The notes: generated by a model from the letters alone, not told the origin. Shown: positions 26,721 through 36,767, counted from the stretch's first letter. The stretch: 57,985 nucleotides of DNA from Microvirga tunisiensis (GCF_009296175.1 NZ_VOSK01000016.1:1-57985), one strand, 5' to 3'. Made by a program: numbers and translations.

Positions 26721-28829
26721 ATGACACTGACGAGGCGTCTGCTTCTTCTTGCTTTGATCTCGGTTCTGCCGGCGATCGTCATCTGGACCTACACGGAAGT
26801 CTCATTGCGCCGTGCCCGGGAGGCTGAGGTGAACGACCTCGCCATCAGGCAGGCGCAGCTGGTGGGCGCGGAGCTCGAGAGGGTCTGCGACGGCATCCAC
26901 AGCCTGCTGCTCGCCGTGGACGAGACCCCCTCCATCCGCGCCTTCGACACGGCTGCGTGCAGCCCCTATCTGAAGGCCATTCAGGAAAAGGTTCCCTATA
27001 TCCTCTCCTTCGTGGCGATGGACATCAGCGGGCATATCCGCTGCCGCCCGCTCGGGACCATCGATACGCAGCACTATTTCGCCGACCGCGCCTATTTTCA
27101 CGAAGCCCTGAGCAGGCTGGGCTTCGTCGTCGGGGATTACACCCCGGTCTTCGAAGAGGGCGGGCTTGCTCCCCAGCCCGTGCTGCCTCTCGCGCTGCCG
27201 ATCTGGAACGACAGAGGCGACGTGGTCGGCGTCCTGGCGGCGGCCCTGGATCTGGCATGGCTCAACCAAAAGGTGAAGGAGCGCACCGTGCCGGAGAACG
27301 GCTCGGTAACGGTCGCCGACCGAAGAGGCATCATGATCGTGCAGCATCCTCATCCGGAGCGCATGCTCGGAAAGCTGCTCCCTCAGGAATATTTGGCTCA
27401 GGCCAGCGCAAAGACCATCGGGACCGCCGAAACCATCAGCGCAGACGGCCTCAAGCGTATCGTCGGCTACATCCCGCTCGCGGTTCCGCCGCGCGACATC
27501 TACGTCAACGTGGGCCTCTCCACGAAGGCTGCCTTCGCGTCGATCAACCAGGCGGCGAGACGCGGCTTCATGCTCATCGCGGCCGCACTGATCCTCGCTC
27601 TTTCCCTCTCCGCCCTGCTCAGCCGCGCCTTCATCACCAAGCCCTTCGAGATCGTCACGGACGGCATCCGGGCCTGGCGCCAGGGCGATTACCAGGCGCG
27701 CATCGACCTTCCGGGAAAGTCCGGAGAATTCGGCATCCTGGGGCGAGCGTTCAACGATCTGATGGACGACGTGGCCGAGCGGCAGCACGCGTTGCAGGCC
27801 AGCGAGGAGCGCGCGCGCCTCGCCCTGGAAGCAGGCCATATGGGGACCTGGTGGTACGACCCCAACAAGGGTGTCGGCGGCTGGTCCACCCAGGCGACCG
27901 CCATGCTCGGGTTTCCGCATGCCAGCGAGGTCATGGATCACCAACATTGGCTGGACATCCTCCATCCCGAGGACTTGGATCGGGTCGTTCGGAAATGGCA
28001 CGATTCCGTCAAGAACCAGGGCGACTACCAGGACGAGTATCGGATCCGGCTCCCGAACGGCGATCTTCGATGGATCAACTCCAGGGGGCGCGTCTTCTTC
28101 GATATTCAGAAACGGCCGGTCTATTTCATCGGTATCTTCCAGGACATCACCGAACAGAAGCACGCCGAGGAGCAGCAGCGCTTCTTCCTCGACGAGCTGA
28201 ACCACCGGGTGAAGAACACCCTGACCACCGTGCAGTCCATCGCGTCCCAGACCCTGCGCACGACGGAGACCTCGGCGCAGTTCAAGGAAGCCTTCGAGGG
28301 CCGCCTGCTCGCCCTCTCGAAAACGCACAACCTGCTGACCCGCAAGTCCTGGCGCGAGGCGGAACTGCGCGACGTGGCCGAGCAGGAACTGGCGCCTTAT
28401 CGCAAGCAGGGCGACGAGCGGGTCGTTCTCAACGGGCCGAATGTCAGGCTGCCGGCGCGATACGCCATCAACCTCGGCCTCGTGCTGCACGAACTGGTGA
28501 CGAATGCCGCCAAGTACGGGGCGCTCTCGACCAATGCGGGGCATCTCGACATGAACTGGACCGTTGTCCAGAACGAGGATCGTCCGGATCAATTACGCAT
28601 CCACTGGACGGAGAGCGGCGGGCCGCCCGTCGCGCCGCCGAAACGCCAGGGCTTCGGCTCGCGCCTGATCCGCCGCAGCATCGAGGGGGAGCTGGGCGGC
28701 TACATGGTGCTCAACTTCGCGGAAGGCGGTGTCTCCTACGACATTTCGGTGCCGCTCGCCCACGCGTCTAAAGCATCGGATTCAAAAGTCGATTCCACGT
28801 TTGAGATCAATCCGGTACTTCCTTCCTGA
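26721..28829 (+). CDS. HWE-type sensor histidine kinase
   Basis: 702 residues. Membrane segment 1 (about 5-22), a periplasmic Cache/dCache sensor (about 30-275), segment 2 (about 285-305), a HAMP linker (about 305-355), a PAS domain (about 365-490, WYDPNKGVGGWSTQATAML) and an HWE kinase core with phospho-acceptor His495 in DELNHRVKNTL. The ATPase part has HELVTNAAKYGALS and GFGSRLI. HWE/HisKA2 kinases are typical of Hyphomicrobiales. No response regulator is adjacent. The last 20 residues come from a dispersed repeat (see 28771). Confidence 0.92.
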   Translation: MTLTRRLLLLALISVLPAIVIWTYTEVSLRRAREAEVNDLAIRQAQLVGAELERVCDGIHSLLLAVDETPSIRAFDTAACSPYLKAIQEKVPYILSFVAMDISGHIRCRPLGTIDTQHYFADRAYFHEALSRLGFVVGDYTPVFEEGGLAPQPVLPLALPIWNDRGDVVGVLAAALDLAWLNQKVKERTVPENGSVTVADRRGIMIVQHPHPERMLGKLLPQEYLAQASAKTIGTAETISADGLKRIVGYIPLAVPPRDIYVNVGLSTKAAFASINQAARRGFMLIAAALILALSLSALLSRAFITKPFEIVTDGIRAWRQGDYQARIDLPGKSGEFGILGRAFNDLMDDVAERQHALQASEERARLALEAGHMGTWWYDPNKGVGGWSTQATAMLGFPHASEVMDHQHWLDILHPEDLDRVVRKWHDSVKNQGDYQDEYRIRLPNGDLRWINSRGRVFFDIQKRPVYFIGIFQDITEQKHAEEQQRFFLDELNHRVKNTLTTVQSIASQTLRTTETSAQFKEAFEGRLLALSKTHNLLTRKSWREAELRDVAEQELAPYRKQGDERVVLNGPNVRLPARYAINLGLVLHELVTNAAKYGALSTNAGHLDMNWTVVQNEDRPDQLRIHWTESGGPPVAPPKRQGFGSRLIRRSIEGELGGYMVLNFAEGGVSYDISVPLAHASKASDSKVDSTFEINPVLPS
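28771..28806. repeat. Partial family D repeat at the end of the kinase gene
   Basis: AGCATCGGATTCAAAAGTCG with the following TTCCACGTTTGAG resembles the left two-thirds of the nested palindrome at 54704-54750. It lies inside the last codons of the kinase and so encodes its tail. Confidence 0.55.
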
Positions 28830-28901
28830 TGCGCGCGTCGTCAAAGCGGAAAACCGGCTCCACTTTTCGCTGACGCGGCCCCCTTAGGTCCGCACGCTGC
28901 G

Positions 28902-30359
28902 CTAGCGCAGCAGCATAGACAGGAGACGGTTCATGCGGCTGCCATAAGGCGGCCTCGTCATGCCGGCTCCGTTGAGACGGGCCTGGTGGAAAACGGACCT
29001 CGCATGGCTGAAGGTTCTAAAGCCTGCCTCGCCATGATAGGCTCCCATGCCGCTCGCTCCCACGCCGCCGAAGGGCAATTCCTCCTGCACGCAATGGAGG
29101 AGCGTATCGTTGACGGCAACGCCGCCCGACCGAGTTCGCTCGAGAACGCGATCGATCGTCTTCCGGTCGTGGCTGAACGGATAGAGCGCCAGCGGATGCG
29201 GCCGCGCGGCGATGAAGCGGCAGGCCTCATCGACATCGTCATAGACCACCACGGGCAGCACCGGACCGAAGATTTCCTCGCTCATGACGAGCGCATGATC
29301 CGGCGCATCGGTCACGATGACGGGAGCGATCTTTCCTTGCGCCGGATCGAACGTTTCATGGCCTGGATTGATCTCGTGCAGGCAGGCGCCACAGGACCGG
29401 GCATCCGCCACGAGATGGTGAAGGCGCTCGTAATGCCGCTCGTTGATGATGGCGGTGTAATCGGGATTGACTGCAAGCGTCGGATAAAGCCGTGCCACGG
29501 CATCTCGAAAAGCCGCAATGAAAGCCTCTTTCCTGTCACGCGGCACCAGCACGTAATCGGGCGCGATGCAGGTCTGCCCGGCATTGAACAGCTTGCCCAC
29601 GGCAATGCGCTCCGCCGCCTTTTCGATGGGATAGTCCGCCATCAGGAGCGCGGGAGACTTTCCTCCGAGCTCCAGCGTCACAGGCACCAGATGGTCGGCC
29701 GCCGCCTGCATGACCTGACGCCCGACCGACGTGGAGCCGGTGAAGAACAGGTGATCGAACGTCAACCTTGAGAAAGCCTTCGCCACATCGGGCCCGCCCT
29801 GCACCACCGCGACCTCGGCCGGATCGAACACCTCGCCGACGACCTGCTCCAACAAGGCGGATGTGCGCGGCGTGATCTCGGACGGCTTGATCATGACCCG
29901 GTTGCCGGCCGCCACCGCTCCGGCGAGCGGCGAGAGCGTGAGCTGGACCGGATAATTCCACGGGCCGATGAGACCGACGACGCCGAGAGGCTGATAGAGA
30001 ATGCGCCCCGTTCCGGGCTGGAACATCCATTCGATCGGCCGGCGCCGCGGCTTCATCCATGTGCGGAAATGCTTGCGGGCATGGCGCAGGGCCGCAACGA
30101 CGGAATAGACGTCGGCCAGCTTCGTCTCGTGCACGGAGCGATGCCCGAAATCCGCCGCGATGGCGGTCGCGATATCGTCCGCATGACGGATGAGGGCGTT
30201 CGCCAGTCCATCGAGACACTCGGCCCGCCGCTCGGGCGAGAGAGGCCCGCGCTCGGCCAGGGCGGCTCGCTGCGCGTTCAGGCAGGCCTGCAGCCGGTCT
30301 CTCACCGGATTGGGAACGGCATCGTGCACGGGGTCGGGTCTCCGCCTGATGAACGTCAT
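28902..30359 (-). CDS. Coniferyl aldehyde dehydrogenase-type ALDH
   Basis: NAD(P)-dependent oxidation of an aldehyde. 485 residues. The catalytic cysteine is in NAGQTCIAPDYVLVP, the general-base glutamate in TLELGGKSP, and GPWNYPVQLTLSPL starts the cofactor region. The class-3-like sequence, with HKKFRTWMKPR-type RKHFRTWMKPRRRP and the C-terminal FSHARSVFHQ, matches coniferyl aldehyde dehydrogenases (CalB group). The substrate could also be a fatty or other aromatic aldehyde. It is divergent from the ABC ATPase gene by 100 bp. Confidence 0.88.
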   Translation of the reverse strand: MTFIRRRPDPVHDAVPNPVRDRLQACLNAQRAALAERGPLSPERRAECLDGLANALIRHADDIATAIAADFGHRSVHETKLADVYSVVAALRHARKHFRTWMKPRRRPIEWMFQPGTGRILYQPLGVVGLIGPWNYPVQLTLSPLAGAVAAGNRVMIKPSEITPRTSALLEQVVGEVFDPAEVAVVQGGPDVAKAFSRLTFDHLFFTGSTSVGRQVMQAAADHLVPVTLELGGKSPALLMADYPIEKAAERIAVGKLFNAGQTCIAPDYVLVPRDRKEAFIAAFRDAVARLYPTLAVNPDYTAIINERHYERLHHLVADARSCGACLHEINPGHETFDPAQGKIAPVIVTDAPDHALVMSEEIFGPVLPVVVYDDVDEACRFIAARPHPLALYPFSHDRKTIDRVLERTRSGGVAVNDTLLHCVQEELPFGGVGASGMGAYHGEAGFRTFSHARSVFHQARLNGAGMTRPPYGSRMNRLLSMLLR

Positions 30360-30459
30360 GATATGGCGGAGCTGAAACCATTCTCAACATGGCATCGGCC
30401 AAGACGGATTGACGAAGCGGCAGAGATCGCAAGGATGAGCCTTTCCCTCCAGCAGGAGC

Positions 30460-32076
30460 ATGATGTTGAGCAGCCCCTCCCCCGTGCTGTCGATCCAGAA
30501 CCTCTCCATCGGCCTCCCCGCCCTGGCCGACCGTCGGCACGCGATCAAGGACCTGTCGCTTTCCATCAATCCGGGCGAAACCCTTTGCGTCGTGGGCGAA
30601 TCCGGCTCCGGCAAGTCGATGACCGCGATGGCGGTCATCGGTCTCCTGCCGGGCGGCGTCGAGGTCCTGTCCGGCTCGATCAGGCTCGGCGACCGGGATC
30701 TCTTGAGCCTGGACGAGGCGGGCTGGTGCGACGTTCGCGGCCGGGAGGTCGGCACCGTGTTCCAGGCGCCGATGACCTCGCTCAACCCGGTGATGCGGGT
30801 GGCGGACCAGATCTCGGAAACCTTTCGCGCCCACAATCTGCTGAAGCCCGCCGAGCGCGACCGCCGGGTGCTCGACCTCCTCACCGAGGTCAACCTGCCG
30901 AACCCCGAGCTGATCGCGAAGGCCTATCCGGACGAGCTCTCCGGCGGCCAGCGCCAGCGGGTGATGATCGCCATGGCGCTTGCCCTGGAGCCGAAGCTCC
31001 TGATTGCCGACGAGCCGACGACCGCGCTCGACGTGACGACCCAGGCCCAGGTGCTCAAGCTGATCGACAACCTGCGCCGCAAGATGGGCACGGCGGTGCT
31101 CTTCATCACCCACGATTTCGGCGTGGTGGCCGAGATCGCCGACCGGGTCGCGGTGCTGCAGCATGGCGAACTCGTCGAGCAGGGAACGGCCGAGGATGTG
31201 CTGACACGCCCGCAGCACCCCTACACCAAGCGCCTCCTGGCGGCGGTGCCCTCGCTGACCCCTCCGGCCCCGAAGCAGCTCGCCGGACAGCCCATCACCC
31301 TGAAGGTCGATGCCCTGACCAAATCCTATGGCGGGCGCGGCTTCTTCCGCAAAAGCCGCGAGGTCCAGGCTGCCGACGCGGTGAGCTTCGACATCCGGCG
31401 CGGCGAGACCCTGGGCCTCGTGGGCGAATCCGGTTCCGGCAAATCGACGGTCGGGCGCTGCGTGCTGCGTCTGATCGAACCCGACGGAGGCGCCATCGAG
31501 ATCGGAGACCTGAACTTCGGCGCCCTGTCCCAGCGCGAGCTGCGTCCCCACCGGCGCCGGATCCAGATGGTGTTCCAGGACCCCTTCGCCTCCCTCAACC
31601 CGCGACGCACCGTCGGGCGCATCATCGCCGAGGGGCCGATCACGCAGGGGGAAGATCCGGCCAAGGCCCTGGACGAGGCCCGCATCCTCCTGGAAAAGGT
31701 CGGCCTGCCCGCCCGGGCCATCGAGCGCTATCCGCACGAGTTCTCCGGCGGCCAGCGTCAGCGCATCGGCATCGCGCGGGCGCTCGCCATGAAGCCGGAC
31801 GTGCTGGTGGCGGACGAGGCCGTCTCGGCCCTCGACGTGTCGGTCCAGGCCGAGATTCTCAAGCTGATCCGGGGGCTTCAGGAGGAGCTCGGTCTTGCCA
31901 TTCTGTTCATCACCCACGATCTGCGGGTGGCAGCCCAGATCTGCGACCGCGTGGCAGTCATGCAAAAAGGGCGGATTGTGGAGATGGCGGAAACCGCGCA
32001 ACTCTTCGCCCACCCGCGGGACGCATATACGCGCCAGCTCCTGGCCGCCGTGCCGGGCATGAACAAGATGATTTAG
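30460..32076 (+). CDS. Fused dipeptide/opine-type ABC transporter ATPase
   Basis: 538 residues holding two complete ATPase domains, equivalent to DppD plus DppF. Walker A motifs [10 protein letters not shown] (about 47) and [10 protein letters not shown] (about 325); signatures [12 protein letters not shown] and [12 protein letters not shown]; each followed by D-loops EPTTALDV and EAVSALDV. The domain ends carry the oligopeptide C-terminal motif ([14 protein letters not shown] and [13 protein letters not shown]). It fits with the binding protein and permeases at 35.2-38.8 kb, though three other genes intervene. ATG codons at 30460 and 30463 are both possible; AGGAG lies 4 nt before the second. 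Confidence 0.93.
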   Translation: MMLSSPSPVLSIQNLSIGLPALADRRHAIKDLSLSINPGETLCVVGESGSGKSMTAMAVIGLLPGGVEVLSGSIRLGDRDLLSLDEAGWCDVRGREVGTVFQAPMTSLNPVMRVADQISETFRAHNLLKPAERDRRVLDLLTEVNLPNPELIAKAYPDELSGGQRQRVMIAMALALEPKLLIADEPTTALDVTTQAQVLKLIDNLRRKMGTAVLFITHDFGVVAEIADRVAVLQHGELVEQGTAEDVLTRPQHPYTKRLLAAVPSLTPPAPKQLAGQPITLKVDALTKSYGGRGFFRKSREVQAADAVSFDIRRGETLGLVGESGSGKSTVGRCVLRLIEPDGGAIEIGDLNFGALSQRELRPHRRRIQMVFQDPFASLNPRRTVGRIIAEGPITQGEDPAKALDEARILLEKVGLPARAIERYPHEFSGGQRQRIGIARALAMKPDVLVADEAVSALDVSVQAEILKLIRGLQEELGLAILFITHDLRVAAQICDRVAVMQKGRIVEMAETAQLFAHPRDAYTRQLLAAVPGMNKMI

Positions 32077-32089
32077 GGAGACGACGACC

Positions 32090-33562
32090 ATGAACGATCA
32101 GGTCAGCGCGACGCTCGCGCCCAACATGGTGTTCCAGAACCTCATCGGCGGGCGCGACCGCCCCGCTTCGGATGGCATGAATCTCGACGTGCTCTCGCCG
32201 ATCGACGGCTCGCTCCTCGCCCGGATCGCCGCCGGAACGGCCCAGGACATCGACGAGGCCGTGAAGGCCGCCCGTACCGCCCTCGAGGGCGCCTGGGGCA
32301 AGCTGACGGCGACCGAGCGCGGACGCCTGCTCATGAAGCTCGCGGCAGTGGTCGAGGCCCATGCCGACGAACTCGCCATCCTGGAGAGCCGCGACAACGG
32401 CAAGCCCCTGCGCCAGTCGCGCGCCGACGCCATCGCGCTCGCCCGCTATTTCGAGTTCTACGGCAGCGCCGCCGACAAGCTGCACGGGGACGTGATCCCC
32501 TATCTCAATACCCATTTCATCGGCGTCGAGCGGGTGCCGCACGGGGTGACCGGACATATCGTGCCCTGGAATTACCCGATGCAAATCTTCGGCCGCTCGG
32601 TCGGCGCGGCTCTGGCCGCCGGCAACGCCACCGTGGTGAAGCCTGCGGAGGATGCGTCTTTGACGATCCTGCGCGTCTCTGCGCTCGCCCGCGAGGTCGG
32701 CTTCCCCGATGGCGCTCTCAATGTCGTGACGGGTCTCGGCCGCACGGCGGGGTCTGCGCTCTCCGCCCATCCCGGCATTGATTTCCTGTCCTTCACCGGC
32801 AGCCCGGAGACCGGCACGGCGGTCCAGACGGCGGCGGCGAAGAATCATGTGGGCGTCACCCTCGAACTCGGCGGCAAATCGGCCCAGGTCGTGTTCGACG
32901 ATGCCGATCTCGAGCGCGCGCTGCCGACCCTCGTCAACGCCATCATCCAGAACGGCGGCCAGACCTGCTCGGCGGGCAGCCGCCTTCTGATCCAGCGCGG
33001 GATCTTCCAGGACGTGGTCGATGCGGTGGCGGAACGCTTCCGCGCACTTCGCGCCGGACATCCCGAGCACGAGCCCGATCTGGGGCCGATGATCAATCAG
33101 GCCCAGCAGCGCCGCGTCCTCGGCTACCTGGAGCGTGGCCGCAACGAGGGGCTGAACGTCATCGGCGAAGGCGCGGTGGCGCCCGATGCGCCTGCGGGCG
33201 GCTATTACGTGGCTCCGGCCTTTCTCGCGCCGGTCCCGCACGAGAGCATCCTGTCCCAGGAAGAGGTCTTCGGCCCGGTTCTGGTGGCGACACCCTTCGA
33301 TGACGAAGCGGAGGCGATCCGGCTGGCGAACGGCACGCCCTTCGGGCTTGCCGCTGGCGTGTGGACCCGCGACGCCATGCGCTCCACCCGCGTCGGCCGT
33401 TCCATGCGCGCGGGCCAGGTCTTCGTGAACTGCTACGGCGCGGGCGGCGGCATCGAGCTGCCTTTCGGCGGCTTCGGCCGCTCGGGCCACGGCCGCGAAA
33501 AGGGCTTCGAGGGTCTGATCGAGTTCACCACGACGAAGACCCTCGTCATCGCGCACGGATAG
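32090..33562 (+). CDS. NAD-dependent aldehyde dehydrogenase
   Basis: 490 residues. Catalytic Cys in NGGQTCSAGSRLL, glutamate in TLELGGKSAQ, and the cofactor strand VPWNYPMQIFGRS. Overall close to betaine-aldehyde and gamma-aminobutyraldehyde-type dehydrogenases. It starts 13 bp after the ABC ATPase stop, with GGGAG upstream, so the two are co-transcribed. This suggests that it processes an imported compound, or its product. Distinct from the class-3-like ALDH at 28.9 kb. Confidence 0.92.
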   Translation: MNDQVSATLAPNMVFQNLIGGRDRPASDGMNLDVLSPIDGSLLARIAAGTAQDIDEAVKAARTALEGAWGKLTATERGRLLMKLAAVVEAHADELAILESRDNGKPLRQSRADAIALARYFEFYGSAADKLHGDVIPYLNTHFIGVERVPHGVTGHIVPWNYPMQIFGRSVGAALAAGNATVVKPAEDASLTILRVSALAREVGFPDGALNVVTGLGRTAGSALSAHPGIDFLSFTGSPETGTAVQTAAAKNHVGVTLELGGKSAQVVFDDADLERALPTLVNAIIQNGGQTCSAGSRLLIQRGIFQDVVDAVAERFRALRAGHPEHEPDLGPMINQAQQRRVLGYLERGRNEGLNVIGEGAVAPDAPAGGYYVAPAFLAPVPHESILSQEEVFGPVLVATPFDDEAEAIRLANGTPFGLAAGVWTRDAMRSTRVGRSMRAGQVFVNCYGAGGGIELPFGGFGRSGHGREKGFEGLIEFTTTKTLVIAHG

Positions 33563-33580
33563 GCGAGGATCATACCTCCG

Positions 33581-33672
33581 CACGTCATGGCCGGGCGTGT
33601 CCCGGCCATCCCGATCGGAAGGGCGCTGCGCCTCACGAATCGAGATCACCGGCACAAGGCCGGTGATGACGA
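33581..33672. repeat. Family A palindromic repeat, copy 4
   Basis: Two hairpins, CATGGCCGGG/CCCGGCCAT and ATCACCGGC/GCCGGTGAT, between CACGTCA and TGACGA. It sits 18 bp after the aldehyde dehydrogenase stop. Confidence 0.85.
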
Positions 33673-33769
33673 AGGAGGTAATGTACGGCAAGTCTGAGCT
33701 GATTCAGAAAGCCCAGGTACCCCTCCACCCTTGTGAGGAGGGGAAAGCACACGTTGAAAGGGAAGAAAC

Positions 33770-34519
33770 ATGAATCGCCTTGAAGGCAAGGTCGCGCTGG
33801 TCACGGGCGCTGGCTCCGGATTCGGTCTGGGCATCGCGGAAACGTTCGCTCGCGAGGGTGCGAAAGTCGCCATCATCGACATCAACGAAGCAGCCGCCAA
33901 GAGCGCCGCGGAGAAGATCGGTTCTTCCGCCATCGGCCTTGCCGCCGACGTGTCGAAAGCCGCCGATGTGAATGCCGCGGTCGAGAAGACCGTTGCCGCC
34001 TTCGGCAAGCTCGACATCGTCGTCAACAACGCGGGCATCAGCCATCGCAACCGGCCGATGCTGGAGGTGGAGGAAGACGAATTCGACCGGGTTTTCGCGG
34101 TCAACGTGAAGTCGATCTATCTCTTCGCCAAGGCGGCGGTTCCGCTGATGCAGAACCAGGGCGGCGGCGCGATCATCAACGTCGGCTCGACGGCAGGCCT
34201 GCGCCCGCGTCCCGGCCTCACCTGGTACAACAGCACCAAGGGCGCCGTGCACACCATGACCAAGTCCATGGCCGTGGAACTGGCTCCCAACAAGATCCGC
34301 GTCTGCGCGCTGGCCCCCGTGGCCGGCGAGACGCCGCTGCTCGCTACCTTCATGGGCGAAGACACGCCCCAGAAGCGCGAGCTGTTCGTCAACTCGATCC
34401 CGCTCGGCCGCTTCTCCACCCCGCAGGACATCGCCAACGCGGCGCTCTATCTCGCGTCCGACGAAGCCAGCATGATCACCGGCGTTGTGCTGGAGGTCGA
34501 CGGCGGGCGATGCATTTAG
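33770..34519 (+). CDS. Short-chain dehydrogenase/reductase
   Basis: 249 residues, classical SDR. Cofactor loop TGAGSGFGLG at 12-21, NNAG at 86-89, catalytic Ser140, Tyr153 and Lys157 (WYNSTKGA). Asp37 after the second strand (IIDIN) indicates NAD preference. Related to glucose 1-dehydrogenase-like and 3-hydroxyacyl dehydrogenase-like oxidoreductases; the substrate is unknown. AGGGAAG precedes the ATG. Lies in the ABC/ALDH cluster and probably acts on the same class of compound. Confidence 0.9.
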   Translation: MNRLEGKVALVTGAGSGFGLGIAETFAREGAKVAIIDINEAAAKSAAEKIGSSAIGLAADVSKAADVNAAVEKTVAAFGKLDIVVNNAGISHRNRPMLEVEEDEFDRVFAVNVKSIYLFAKAAVPLMQNQGGGAIINVGSTAGLRPRPGLTWYNSTKGAVHTMTKSMAVELAPNKIRVCALAPVAGETPLLATFMGEDTPQKRELFVNSIPLGRFSTPQDIANAALYLASDEASMITGVVLEVDGGRCI

Positions 34520-34532
34520 GACGAGTTCCCTC

Positions 34533-34624
34533 CGACGTCATCACCGGCCTTGTGCCGGTGATCCCGATTTGAAAAGCGCATCGCTCTTCCCATCGAGATG
34601 GCCGGGACAAGCCCGGCCACGACG
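34533..34624. repeat. Family A palindromic repeat, copy 5
   Basis: Left hairpin ATCACCGGC/GCCGGTGAT and right hairpin ATGGCCGGG/CCCGGCCA. Orientation is reversed relative to copy 4. A family B copy follows 21 bp later. Confidence 0.85.
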
Positions 34625-34645
34625 CCAAGCAGACTAGTGCCCGGG

Positions 34646-34744
34646 TGTCATTCCCGGCCGGAGCGTCAGCGGAGGGGAAGGGAATCCACCCGTACGCTTA
34701 CGCTATGGATCCCTTTCCCAGCCTGCGGCCGCCGGGGATGACAC
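34646..34744. repeat. Family B palindromic repeat, copy 3
   Basis: Opens TGTCATTCCCGGCCGGAGCG and closes GCCGCCGGGGATGACAC. It overlaps the region just past the DUF2218 stop. Confidence 0.85.
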
Positions 34745-34756
34745 GAAGCTATCTTA

Positions 34757-35044
34757 TCATCCCTTCGACCACTCGAACGGCAGCGGAGCCTCCTTGAAGG
34801 CAAACCGGTCGAGATGGGAGGCCACGACGCCCTTCATCCGCTGGAGCGTCTCGTCGTCCTGCGCTTCCACGCTCACGGTCAGCGCCTCCGGGTCTGCCTT
34901 CATGGTCGCGACGGCGGCCGGGAAGCGGACGATGCCTTCGTTTTCCGAGAGCTGGACGTCCAGCTTGTGGCTCCAGTGTTTGCAGAGCTGCTGGAGGTAT
35001 CTGGCGCCGTTGGCGGTGGGCACCCGTGCGGTCTCAAGAGCCAT
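34757..35044 (-). CDS. DUF2218 domain protein
   Basis: 95 residues from the ATG at 35044. The family pattern is visible: ARYLQQLCKHWSHKLDV near the start and the C-terminal MKGVVASHLDRFAFKE with conserved RF. DUF2218 proteins are small cytoplasmic proteins, often next to siderophore or metal-uptake genes; function unknown. An upstream extension to 35107 lacks family sequence. It runs opposite to the flanking transporter genes. Confidence 0.82.
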   Translation of the reverse strand: MALETARVPTANGARYLQQLCKHWSHKLDVQLSENEGIVRFPAAVATMKADPEALTVSVEAQDDETLQRMKGVVASHLDRFAFKEAPLPFEWSKG

Positions 35045-35244
35045 CGTTTCAAGCCTTTCATTCCGCCTGCGGCCTTGAACAGGCCGGCGTCCGGCGGATC
35101 CGTTCACCCCGATGCTTAGGCTTCGGTCACGCTGAAGTTAAGTGAAGAATCGGTAATGAGCATCTTCCATCCGGCGTGGTCCTGCGTAAGCTTAGGCCCA
35201 CCGCGACCTGTCGCAGCCCATGACCTGATGGAGTTCAAGACCTG

Positions 35245-36726
35245 ATGACGAAGCGCCTCCTGACTGCCGCCCTGCTCCTCTCCGTCAGCGTCATCCCGGC
35301 CTTTGCGGCCAAGACCTCCCTCGTGGTGGGCATGCCCATCGAGCCGCCGGGCCTCGATCCGACGGTTGCGGCTCCCGTGGCCATCCGCGAAGTCACCTGG
35401 GTCAACCTCTACGAAGGCCTCGTGCGCATCGATCGGACCGGCAAGGTTCAGCCGCTCCTGGCAAAGAGCTGGGAGGTCTCCCCCGATGGCCTGACCTACA
35501 CGTTCCGCCTGCAGGAGGGCGTGAAGTTCCATGACGGCTCGACCTTCGATTCGGCCGATGTGAAATTCGCCTTCGACCGCGCCCGCGATCCGAAATCCAC
35601 CAACGCCCAGAAGCAGATCTTCGCGCCCATCGCCTCCATCGAGACGCCCGACCCGGCGACCATGGTGATCAAGTTGAAGGAGACCTCGGGCAACTTCCTC
35701 TACTATCTCGGCTGGGGCGACGCGGTGATCGTGGCGCCCGAGACGGCGGCGAGCAATGCCGCGAATCCGGTCGGCACAGGGCCGTTCAAGTTCAAGTCCT
35801 GGACGCGCGGCGACCGGGTCGAGCTCGTGCGCAATCCGGATTACTGGCAGAAGGACAAGATCAAGCTCGACAACGTCACCTTCCGCTTCATCAGCGACTC
35901 GCAGGCCCAGGTCGCCGCTGTGAAAGCGGGCGATGTGGACGCCTTCCCGAATCTCGCAGCACCCGAACTCTTCGCCGAGTTCCAGAAGGATTCGCGCTTC
36001 AAGGCGGTGGCCGGCAACACGGAAGGCGAGACCGTCGCCGGCCTCAACAGCGCCAAGAAGCCCTTCGACGACGTGCGCGTGCGCCGCGCGCTCATGCATG
36101 CGGTCGATCGCAAGGCGCTGGTCGAGGGCGCCTATTCGGGCTTCGGCCAGCCCATCGGCAGCTTCTTCTCGCCGAACCATCCGGCCTTCGTGGATACGAC
36201 CAATATCGTTCCCTACGACGTGGAAAAGGCGAAGGCCCTGCTGAAGGAGGCGGGCTACGGCAACGGCCTGTCGATCACCATCAAGTCGCCCCAGATGGCC
36301 TATGCCAGCCGCTCGGCGGAGCTGCTCTCCGCCATGATGGCCGAGGTCGGCGTGGACCTGAAGATCATTCCGACGGAATTCCCGGCGAAGTGGATCGAGG
36401 AGGTCTTCAAGAACAAGGATTACGACGTCACCATCGTGTCCCATACGGAGCCGCTCGACATCGATATCTTCGCCCGCGACAGCTATTACTTCAATTACAA
36501 GAACGACAAGTTCAAAGCCGTTCTGGCGGAAGCCGCCAGGACCACGGACGAGAAGGCGCGCTACGCCAAATACGCGGAGGCGCAGAAGATCCTGGCCGAG
36601 GATGTCCCTGCCCTCTTCCTGTTCCAACTGCCGAAGCTCGGCGTGTGGAACGCGAAGGTGCAGGGCCTGTGGGAAAACTCGCCGATCCCATCGAACGACG
36701 TGACGGAAGTGTCCTGGACGGAGTGA
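35245..36726 (+). CDS. Peptide/opine ABC transporter substrate-binding protein
   Basis: 493 residues, periplasmic SBP_bac_5 family. Signal peptide about 1-21 (LTAALLLSVSVIPAFA). Family markers LVVGMPIEPPGLDP, LAKSWEVSPDGLTYTFRL, GVKFHDGSTF, VGTGPFKFKSW and RRALMHAVDRKALVEG. Provides substrate to the two permeases immediately downstream and probably the fused ATPase at 30.5 kb. Ligand unknown: this family carries peptides, opines, glutathione and nickel chelates. Confidence 0.93.
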   Translation: MTKRLLTAALLLSVSVIPAFAAKTSLVVGMPIEPPGLDPTVAAPVAIREVTWVNLYEGLVRIDRTGKVQPLLAKSWEVSPDGLTYTFRLQEGVKFHDGSTFDSADVKFAFDRARDPKSTNAQKQIFAPIASIETPDPATMVIKLKETSGNFLYYLGWGDAVIVAPETAASNAANPVGTGPFKFKSWTRGDRVELVRNPDYWQKDKIKLDNVTFRFISDSQAQVAAVKAGDVDAFPNLAAPELFAEFQKDSRFKAVAGNTEGETVAGLNSAKKPFDDVRVRRALMHAVDRKALVEGAYSGFGQPIGSFFSPNHPAFVDTTNIVPYDVEKAKALLKEAGYGNGLSITIKSPQMAYASRSAELLSAMMAEVGVDLKIIPTEFPAKWIEEVFKNKDYDVTIVSHTEPLDIDIFARDSYYFNYKNDKFKAVLAEAARTTDEKARYAKYAEAQKILAEDVPALFLFQLPKLGVWNAKVQGLWENSPIPSNDVTEVSWTE

Positions 36727-36767
36727 AACCGGGACGCATTCTCGCGCTGTCCTCCAGGAGGATTCTC

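Noticed and set aside
26802-28592. 596-residue minus-strand ORF opposite the sensor kinase
   Set aside because: Antisense to a gene with HAMP, PAS and kinase motifs; no motifs of its own.
29536-32091. 851-residue minus-strand ORF across the ALDH and ABC ATPase genes
   Set aside because: Its composition is typical of a shadow frame; real genes with motifs cover the same DNA.
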